From Pseudomonas paracarnis (lineage in GTDB: Bacteria; Pseudomonadota; Gammaproteobacteria; Pseudomonadales; Pseudomonadaceae), in contig NZ_CAJFCN010000012.1 in the NCBI RefSeq assembly GCF_904063055.1, positions 93,555 to 157,554 of the forward strand: a DNA stretch of 64,000 nt, written 5' to 3'. The position numbers and the translations under genes were made by a program. The notes below the pieces were generated by a model. It was not told the DNA's origin, made no database searches, and saw only the letters and a program-made list of their open reading frames with translations. Positions 58,766 to 64,000 of this stretch are shown piece by piece. Numbering within the stretch: the first letter of the stretch is position 1; every line of letters begins with the position of its first letter.

Positions 58766-59794
58766 ATGCCTGCTAACTTGAAGTTGCGGCCCAGAATGCG
58801 CAGTTTGTTGTCACCTGCGGTGACCCAAGCCGAATGGGTCGGGATTATTGCCTGGGTCGGCATGCTCCTGATTCCTGCGGCCCTGAAGTTGGATTTTTAT
58901 ATGTTGGCCGTCACGGTGGGCCTGCTGATTGTTTGCCGGGTACATGCCACCACCACGAACTTTCTGCTCTGGCGAGTGCTGGGAGTCACCTATATGGTGT
59001 TGTTGTCCGTCGGCTTCGCTTATCTGATTCATATGCACGCAGAGTTGCGTATCTATGGCTTGCCGTTGGCGGTGACCCTGGTGGTGGGCAGTGCAATCTT
59101 GTTTATCAGTGTCCAGGATTATCTGGCCGATGCGCTATTGATCTGGCTGATCCTGTGGCCGCCCATGCAGGCGGATATATACGCCGGCACCGAGGTGTAT
59201 TTGCTGCTGTTCTGCGCGGCGTCGGTGTCCATCGGGTTTATCTTGAGTTATTCCTACTTGAAGAACCTGCGTTCGGTATTGCTGGTGGAAAGCGAGTTTC
59301 GCGCCTTGGCCGAGACCGACTACCTGACGTCCATCCTCAACCGGCGCGCCTTTATGCAGAGCTTCGAGAAGTTGCTCGGTGGGGAGCGGGGCGGCTACTT
59401 CATCATGTTGGATATCGACAGTTTCAAGGAAAAAAACGACCTGTATGGCCACGACGTGGGGGACAAGATTCTGCGCGCCATGGCGCTGTGCCTGAAAAAC
59501 GCCAAGGGCAGCCACAGCTTCGGACGGATCGGCGGGGAAGAGTTCGGCGTGTTATTGCAGGGCGACGATGTGGAGGTGGCCTGTGATTATGCCCTGGACT
59601 TGTTGCAGGCGATCCGCAGCAGCGTGCCTGCGCCCCACCATTACACCTGCAGTGCGGGGATGGCGCGTTTTTCGCCAGGCGACGAGTTGTCGGCCGTACT
59701 CAAGATGGCGGACAAGAACCTGTACGGCGCCAAGCGCAATGGCAAGGATTGTGTGCACCTGGACGGCGCATTGCTACAGGCGGTCTTGTCCTGA
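58766..59794 (+). CDS. Membrane diguanylate cyclase lacking an I-site
   Basis: 342-aa inner-membrane protein. Six or so N-terminal transmembrane helices (about residues 22-168) form a MASE-like sensor region, followed by a short linker and a GGDEF domain (LAETDYLTSILNRRAFMQSF, MLDIDSFKEKNDLYGHDVGD). The active-site motif is GGEEF at residues 256-260. The residues five positions upstream read AKGSHSFGRI, so the RxxD inhibitory site is absent and product inhibition is not expected. It starts 2 bp after the upstream HTH-like gene. The sensor ligand is unknown. Confidence 0.9.
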   Translation: MPANLKLRPRMRSLLSPAVTQAEWVGIIAWVGMLLIPAALKLDFYMLAVTVGLLIVCRVHATTTNFLLWRVLGVTYMVLLSVGFAYLIHMHAELRIYGLPLAVTLVVGSAILFISVQDYLADALLIWLILWPPMQADIYAGTEVYLLLFCAASVSIGFILSYSYLKNLRSVLLVESEFRALAETDYLTSILNRRAFMQSFEKLLGGERGGYFIMLDIDSFKEKNDLYGHDVGDKILRAMALCLKNAKGSHSFGRIGGEEFGVLLQGDDVEVACDYALDLLQAIRSSVPAPHHYTCSAGMARFSPGDELSAVLKMADKNLYGAKRNGKDCVHLDGALLQAVLS

Positions 59795-59804
59795 CGCGTG
59801 CCGT

Positions 59805-60104
59805 CTAGTGCTGTGACAGAACGCTCGCCAGCAACCCAGGGAAGCGGCTTTCCAGCTCGTCACGGCGCAACGAGTTCATATGGGTGGTGCCCACATTGCG
59901 CGTGTGCACCAGGCCGGCATCGCGCAATACCCGGAAGTGATGGGACATGCTGGACTTGGGCCGCCCCCCGTCGAGTTCGCCACAGGTGGCCTCTGGCACG
60001 TTGGCCAGGTAGCGCACGATGTCCAGGCGCACGGGGTCGCTCAAGGCGTACAGCACACGCTCAAGCGTCAGTTCTTGGGGGGTAGGGTGTTTGAAGGCTC
60101 GCAT
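59805..60104 (-). CDS. ArsR-family transcriptional repressor adjacent to xenA
   Basis: About 99-aa winged-helix regulator: LERVLYALSDPVRLDIVRYL then ATCGELDGGRPKSSMSHHFR and VLRDAGLVHTRNVGTTHMNS. It has one Cys (TCGEL) but not the ELCVC metal site of ArsR proper, so it may sense redox or electrophile stress rather than metals. It is divergent from xenA, with a perfect palindrome between them. An ATG at 60116 would add four residues. It is the likely repressor of xenA and of itself. Confidence 0.88.
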   Translation of the reverse strand: MRAFKHPTPQELTLERVLYALSDPVRLDIVRYLANVPEATCGELDGGRPKSSMSHHFRVLRDAGLVHTRNVGTTHMNSLRRDELESRFPGLLASVLSQH

Positions 60105-60140
60105 GGGGCGGATCATAACAGGGGGGTAGCGTTCAATACC

Positions 60141-60164
60141 ATAGTTCGATTACCATCGAACTAT
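60141..60164. promoter_or_regulatory. Perfect palindromic operator between arsR-like gene and xenA
   Basis: ATAGTTCGAT (60141-60150), TACC, ATCGAACTAT (60155-60164): perfect 10-bp arms with a 4-nt spacer. It lies 30-54 bp upstream of the xenA start and 37-60 bp upstream of the regulator start, ideal for dual repression. The TAGTTCGA half-site is common among ArsR-type operators. Confidence 0.8.
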
Positions 60165-60194
60165 CGAATCACCCACCCCTTCCTGGAGTTCTCA

Positions 60195-61286
60195 ATGTCG
60201 GCTTTGTTCGAACCGTTCAAACTCAAAGATGTGACCTTGCGCAATCGCATTGCTATCCCCCCGATGTGCCAATACATGGCCGAAGACGGCATGGTCAACG
60301 ACTGGCACCACGTCCACCTGGCCGGCATGGCCCGTGGCGGTGCCGGCCTGCTGGTGGTCGAGGCCACCGCGGTCGCCCCTGAAGGACGCATCACCCCAGG
60401 CTGCGCTGGGATCTGGAGCGACGCCCACGCCCAGGCATTCGTGCCCATGGTCAAAGCCATCAAGGCCGCAGGTTCGGTGCCGGGCATCCAGATCGCCCAC
60501 GCCGGTCGCAAAGCCAGTGCCAATCGCCCCTGGGAAGGTGATGACCACATCCCGGCCTCTGATGCCCGTAGCTGGGAAACCATCGCGCCGTCGGCCATTG
60601 CGTTCGGTGCCAACCTGCCCAACGTACCGCGTGCCATGACCCTGGAAGACATCGCCCGTGTGCAGCAGGACTTCGTCGACGCGGCCCGTCGCGCCCGCGA
60701 TGCCGGTTTTGAATGGATCGAACTGCACTTCGCCCACGGTTACCTGGGCCAGAGCTTTTTCTCCGAGCATTCCAACCAGCGTACCGATGCCTACGGTGGC
60801 AGCTTCGACAACCGCAGCCGCTTCCTCCTCGAAACCCTGGCTGCGGTGCGTGAAGTCTGGCCGGAAAACCTGCCGCTCACCGCCCGGTTCGGCGTGATCG
60901 AATACGACGGTCGTGATGAGCAGACCCTCACCGAGTCCATTGAACTGGCGCGCCGTTTCAAGGACGGGGGCCTGGACCTGTTGAGCGTCAGCGTCGGCTT
61001 TACCATTCCTGACACCAACATCCCATGGGGCCCGGCCTTCATGGGCCCGATTGCCGAGCGAGTGCGCCGTGAAGCCGGTATTCCGGTGACCTCGGCCTGG
61101 GGCTTCGGCACGCCGCAACTGGCCCAAGGCGCTTTGCAGGCCGGGCACCTGGACCTGGTTTCGGTAGGGCGTGCGCATCTGGCCGACCCGCATTGGGCCT
61201 ACTTTGCTGCCAAGGAGCTGGGCGTGGACAAGTCCTCCTGGACCTTGCCGGCGCCTTACGCGCATTGGCTGGAACGCTATCGCTGA
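60195..61286 (+). CDS. xenA: Xenobiotic reductase A (Old Yellow Enzyme)
   Basis: 363-aa FMN enzyme of the thermophilic-like OYE class, same length as P. putida XenA and very similar throughout. Conserved segments include IPPMCQYMAEDG with the redox-sensing Cys25, IQIAHAGRKAS, WIELHFAHGYLGQSFFSEHS and WTLPAPYAHWLERYR, whose Trp closes the neighbouring active site. It reduces activated C=C bonds, quinones and nitro or nitrate ester compounds with NADPH. TGGAG precedes ATG 60195; the open frame extends upstream into the divergent regulator but without similarity. Probably induced by electrophiles via the ArsR protein. Confidence 0.96.
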   Translation: MSALFEPFKLKDVTLRNRIAIPPMCQYMAEDGMVNDWHHVHLAGMARGGAGLLVVEATAVAPEGRITPGCAGIWSDAHAQAFVPMVKAIKAAGSVPGIQIAHAGRKASANRPWEGDDHIPASDARSWETIAPSAIAFGANLPNVPRAMTLEDIARVQQDFVDAARRARDAGFEWIELHFAHGYLGQSFFSEHSNQRTDAYGGSFDNRSRFLLETLAAVREVWPENLPLTARFGVIEYDGRDEQTLTESIELARRFKDGGLDLLSVSVGFTIPDTNIPWGPAFMGPIAERVRREAGIPVTSAWGFGTPQLAQGALQAGHLDLVSVGRAHLADPHWAYFAAKELGVDKSSWTLPAPYAHWLERYR

Positions 61287-61307
61287 GGTACGCCTGCGCG
61301 TTGCATG

Positions 61308-61333
61308 AGCCACTCGATTGAGTGGCTTTTTTT
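61308..61333 (+). terminator. Terminator after xenA
   Basis: AGCCACTC-GATT-GAGTGGCT followed by seven T residues: a strong rho-independent terminator. Confidence 0.9.
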
Positions 61334-61370
61334 CGCCTGTCGCTTTTCGCGACCTACGCGGTGAAAAATA

Positions 61371-61389
61371 ACAAATGAGAATCGATGTC
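61371..61389 (+). promoter_or_regulatory. Fur-box-like site upstream of the TonB-dependent receptor
   Basis: ACAAATGAGAATCGATGTC matches the 19-bp Fur consensus GATAATGATAATCATTATC at 12 positions, including the central AATGA.AATC. A second partial AACGAGAATC follows at 61391-61400. It lies about 90 bp upstream of the receptor ATG. Confidence 0.55.
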
Positions 61390-61475
61390 AAACGAGAATC
61401 CGCTGATATATGATGCGCCGCGAATTCTTGGCAGGTTTGCCGTCCCATCTGGCTCATTCACTAGGTTCTACACCC

Positions 61476-63605
61476 ATGCGTCGTACCCTGATTTCCATCT
61501 GTGTGCTCCAGGCGTTTTCCCCCTTCGCGTGGGCAGAGCAGGCACCTGCCGAGAACGCCAGTATCGAGCTGCAAGCGACCAATGTCACCGCCACCGCGGA
61601 CCTTGAGTCGGCCCAAGGCCCCGTGCAGGGCTACCACGCCACACGTTCAGCCAGTGCGACGCGCACCGACACCGCCATTCATGAAACTCCACAGTCCATC
61701 AGCGTAGTGTCCAAGGACGTGGTCGAAGACCTCGGTGCAACGCGCCTGCAGGATGCCCTCGATTACGCGGGCGGCGTGGGCCGCGCCAACAATTTCGGCG
61801 GCCAGGGCCTGACTACCTTTACCGTGCGCGGCTTCACCACCGGTGAGTTCTACCGCAACGGTTTCCCGATCAACCGCGGTTACCCGAACATGCCGGACGC
61901 CAACACCATCGAGCGTCTTGAAGTGCTGCGCGGCCCCGCGACCATGCTCTACGGCCGTGGCGACCCAGGTGGCACCTTCAACGTGGTGTCCAAGCAGCCG
62001 CTGGCCGAACGCACCGTCACCCTGGGCAGCCAGCTCAATGACCAGGGCATGAAGCGCGGTACCCTGGATGCCTCCGGCCCGCTGGACGAGGAAGGCCGCC
62101 TGGCCTATCGCCTGAACGTGGTGGGCGAGGGCGGCGACACCTTCCGCGATCACGTCGAGACGGAACGCTACGGCGTGACGCCGGTGATCACCTGGCAGGC
62201 CACCGATGACACCAAGGTGACCTTCGAAGGCGATTTCATGCGCAACAACCACCCGCTGGACCGCGGCCTGACGCGTTTCCCCAACCAGCGTGGCACCCCC
62301 TCGCGCGATACGTTCTGGGGCGACAAGGATGCCGGCAAGCTGCACAACGACAACAACATGGCGCAGTTGCGTTTCGAGCACGTGCTTAACGACAACTGGA
62401 CCCTGGGCGGCGGTTTTCAATGGTTGGACGGCAGCCTGAAGGGCAACGCCATTGAGGCCAATGGGCCGGGTAGCCTGGGCGCCGATGGCCAGACCCTGCA
62501 ACGCAACTTCAACTACCGCAAGCTGGAATGGACCGACAAGGACTATCAGCTCAACCTGACCGGGCACTTCTCCACCGGCGGGTTCGATCACACCTTGCTT
62601 ACCGGTATCGAGTACGAGGATTACGACTATAAGTCGATCATTCAACGTTCAAGCGACGAGGTGGGCACTTACCCGGTCGACATCTTCAACCCTGTGTACG
62701 GCCAAACGCGTCCGGCGCTGACCCGAACGCCGACCCACGATAAGGAAAACCTCAAGACCTACGCCGCCTTCGTACAGGACCAGGTCGCCCTCACTGAACG
62801 GCTGAAAGTACTGGCCGGTGCCCGCTTCGAGCGTTTCGAGCATGACTACCAGAACTATGTAGGTAAAAGCTGGCAGGCCGCCGATAACGCCGTCACCCCG
62901 CGCGTGGGTGTGATCTACGACCTCACCGACACCGTCGCGGTCTATGCTGACGCCGCACGTTCGTTCAAACCCAACGCCAGCGCCAGCCGCGAAGGCGGTG
63001 GTTTTGCGCCGGAGAAGGGCAAGTCCTACGAGATGGGCCTCAAGTGGGAGGCGCTGGACCGGCAGTTGAGCGTGGATGCGGCGATCTATCAGATCGAGAA
63101 GAAAAACGTGCTGACCCCCGATCCGGTGGACAGTGCCTTTAATGTCGCGGCCGGCCAAGTGCGCAGTCGTGGATTTGACCTGAACGTTGCAGGCAACCTC
63201 ACGCCCGAATGGCGCGTGATCGGCGGTTACGCCTATGTAGATGCCGAAGTCACCCGTGATAACACTCTGCGCTCCGGCACTCGCTTGATGAACATCCCGC
63301 GCAACAGCTTCAGCCTGCTCAACGTCTACGAGTTCCAGGACGGCGCGCTCAAAGGCCTGGGCCTGGGCGCCGGCGGCAAGTACGTCGACCAGCGCGCCGG
63401 CCAGACCGCCAATACGGCATTCTCCATGGACGCCTATACCGTGGTCGACCTGCTCGGTTACTACAAGGTCAATGAGCGTGTGCGCTTGAACCTCGATGTG
63501 AAGAACCTGTTCAACCGTGAATATGAAGAGGGCGCGTTCGGCAATATCTACGCTTACCCTGGTGCACCGCGAACTGTGCAGGTGGGCATCGCCTACACCC
63601 TGTGA
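61476..63605 (+). CDS. TonB-dependent siderophore receptor
   Basis: 709-aa outer-membrane receptor. The signal peptide ends FAWAEQ, followed by the plug domain (HETPQSISVVSKDVVEDLGA, TTFTVRGFTTGEFYRNG, IERLEVLRGPATMLYGRGDP) and a 22-strand barrel ending VQVGIAYTL. The plug belongs to the ferric-siderophore (FhuA/FpvA-like) group without an N-terminal signalling domain, so no sigma/anti-sigma pair is expected and none is adjacent. It imports ferric siderophore using TonB; the specific siderophore is not predictable. The ATG at 61476 fits the signal peptide. Probably Fur-repressed. Confidence 0.94.
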   Translation: MRRTLISICVLQAFSPFAWAEQAPAENASIELQATNVTATADLESAQGPVQGYHATRSASATRTDTAIHETPQSISVVSKDVVEDLGATRLQDALDYAGGVGRANNFGGQGLTTFTVRGFTTGEFYRNGFPINRGYPNMPDANTIERLEVLRGPATMLYGRGDPGGTFNVVSKQPLAERTVTLGSQLNDQGMKRGTLDASGPLDEEGRLAYRLNVVGEGGDTFRDHVETERYGVTPVITWQATDDTKVTFEGDFMRNNHPLDRGLTRFPNQRGTPSRDTFWGDKDAGKLHNDNNMAQLRFEHVLNDNWTLGGGFQWLDGSLKGNAIEANGPGSLGADGQTLQRNFNYRKLEWTDKDYQLNLTGHFSTGGFDHTLLTGIEYEDYDYKSIIQRSSDEVGTYPVDIFNPVYGQTRPALTRTPTHDKENLKTYAAFVQDQVALTERLKVLAGARFERFEHDYQNYVGKSWQAADNAVTPRVGVIYDLTDTVAVYADAARSFKPNASASREGGGFAPEKGKSYEMGLKWEALDRQLSVDAAIYQIEKKNVLTPDPVDSAFNVAAGQVRSRGFDLNVAGNLTPEWRVIGGYAYVDAEVTRDNTLRSGTRLMNIPRNSFSLLNVYEFQDGALKGLGLGAGGKYVDQRAGQTANTAFSMDAYTVVDLLGYYKVNERVRLNLDVKNLFNREYEEGAFGNIYAYPGAPRTVQVGIAYTL

Positions 63606-63631
63606 TGAACAGCTGCGGTACCACGCAGGGC

Positions 63632-63658
63632 CTGTGGCGAGGGAGCTTGCTCCCGCCA
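63632..63658. repeat. REP hairpin after the receptor gene
   Basis: TGTGGCGAGGGAGC followed by TTGCTCCCGCCAC, the same REP type as at 54578. Confidence 0.75.
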
Positions 63659-63667
63659 CGGCGCCTA

Positions 63668-63809
63668 TCTACCTGACGCCCCGCGTTCCAACTGTGGGAG
63701 CTGGCTTGCCTGCGAAGACGGCCTGCCAGCCGACGCATTTCTACCTGACGCCCCGCAATCCAACTGTGGGAGCTGGCTTGCCTGCGATGGCGGCCTGCCA
63801 GCCGACACA
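63668..63809 (+). repeat. Two tandem 72-bp units each containing a REP arm
   Basis: Unit 1 (63668-63739) and unit 2 (63740-63809) both read TCTACCTGACGCCCCGC, then TCCAACTGTGGGAGC, GGCTTGCCTGCGA and GGCCTGCCAGCCGACRCA, with only a few substitutions. They are direct repeats, unlike the inverted REPIN pairs elsewhere. Confidence 0.85.
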
Positions 63810-63827
63810 GGGTGTCAGACCGAGTAT

Positions 63828-63866
63828 ATATCCATTCCTGCGGTAACGGCTGCTCAGGGTTCCGCT
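63828..63866 (-). repeat. Second copy of the 3' part of the 44-kb structured element
   Basis: On the minus strand it reads AGCGGAACCCTGAGCAGCC then GTTACCGCAGGAATGGATAT, matching 44070-44107 (AGCGGAACCCTAGGTGGCC...) with a few changes. It lies just downstream of the partial gene entering from the right. Confidence 0.75.
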
Positions 63867-63882
63867 TTTACAGCCAGCCCTT

Positions 63883-64000
63883 TCAAGGTCTTTTCGTCTT
63901 GGCAGCCTTGATTATCCGGTCCGTTGAAACATGCGCATTCACCGCGGTGCCTTTAACCCATGTTTTGGGCTTGGGTACCTTGGGGCCACGGGGGCTTTTC
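63883..64000 (-). CDS. 3' end of an unidentified gene (partial)
   Basis: The minus strand has an open frame from the window edge to TGA at 63883-63885. The last 38 residues are basic and Pro/Lys-rich: KSPRGPKVPKPKTWVKGTAV, then NAHVSTDRIIKAAKTKRP. The family is not recognised. The frame is supported by Lys/Pro composition and by the REP elements that begin only after its stop. It may belong to a DNA-binding or toxin/anti-toxin-like protein, but this is only a guess. Confidence 0.45.
   Translation of the reverse strand, partial: KSPRGPKVPKPKTWVKGTAVNAHVSTDRIIKAAKTKRP

Noticed and set aside
59880..60194. N-terminal extension of the xenA frame
   Set aside because: Overlaps the divergent ArsR-like gene and the operator; XenA family length and ribosome site fix the start at 60195.

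Overview
The window looks like chromosomal DNA of a fluorescent pseudomonad (P. fluorescens group). The evidence is high-GC coding sequence with AGGAG-type ribosome sites, many REP/REPIN palindromes of the TGTGGGAGC type, and gene sets typical of the genus: dauBAR, xylFGH-xylA-xylR, gcd-oprB, xenA and a Cup-type chaperone-usher operon. No tRNA, rRNA, IS element, prophage or CRISPR array was recognised.

Layout. 1-14.8 kb is rich in stress-type and small accessory genes: a manganese catalase, a YciE-like ferritin-fold protein, a LOV-domain photosensory hybrid kinase, a cyoABCDE quinol oxidase operon, short hypothetical proteins, a ClpP-like protease, two KGG-repeat hydrophilic proteins (one only 58 aa), a diguanylate cyclase and a GNAT enzyme. 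14.8-15.05 kb holds the scar of an alpha/beta-hydrolase gene and an AraC-type regulator gene, both reduced to their 3' ends. 15.1-28.8 kb is a biofilm unit: an EAL protein with a degenerate receiver, two paralogous RcsB-like response regulators, two paralogous BvgS-like hybrid kinases, a chaperone-usher fimbrial operon, and a last gene encoding a receiver that has lost its phospho-acceptor. It resembles the pvrSR-rcsCB-cupD arrangement of P. aeruginosa. Two RcsB-box-like palindromes precede the pilin gene and a weaker one precedes the EAL gene. The unit is bracketed by direct repeats of a hydrolase 3' end.

29-43.4 kb is metabolic and miscellaneous: an intact alpha/beta hydrolase, a secreted nuclease, a DUF421 membrane protein, a small lipoprotein, a periplasmic molybdenum hydroxylase with its cytochrome c, a LysR/mmsA divergent pair, and a D-arginine catabolic cluster (dauB-dauA-dauR plus a basic amino acid binding protein) whose two promoters share a palindrome. 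43.4-44.27 kb is an 840-bp gene-free stretch with a strikingly folded element (three-way junction plus pseudoknot-like pairing). Part of it recurs near the right edge.

44.3-54.4 kb is sugar uptake and oxidation: xylose ABC transporter, xylose isomerase, XylR, carbohydrate porin and PQQ glucose dehydrogenase, with no xylulokinase gene. 54.6-64 kb holds a chemoreceptor, a bestrophin-like channel, a two-gene HTH/GGDEF operon, an ArsR regulator divergent from xenA across a perfect palindrome, a TonB-dependent siderophore receptor behind a Fur-box-like site, REP repeats, and the 3' end of an unidentified gene entering from the right.
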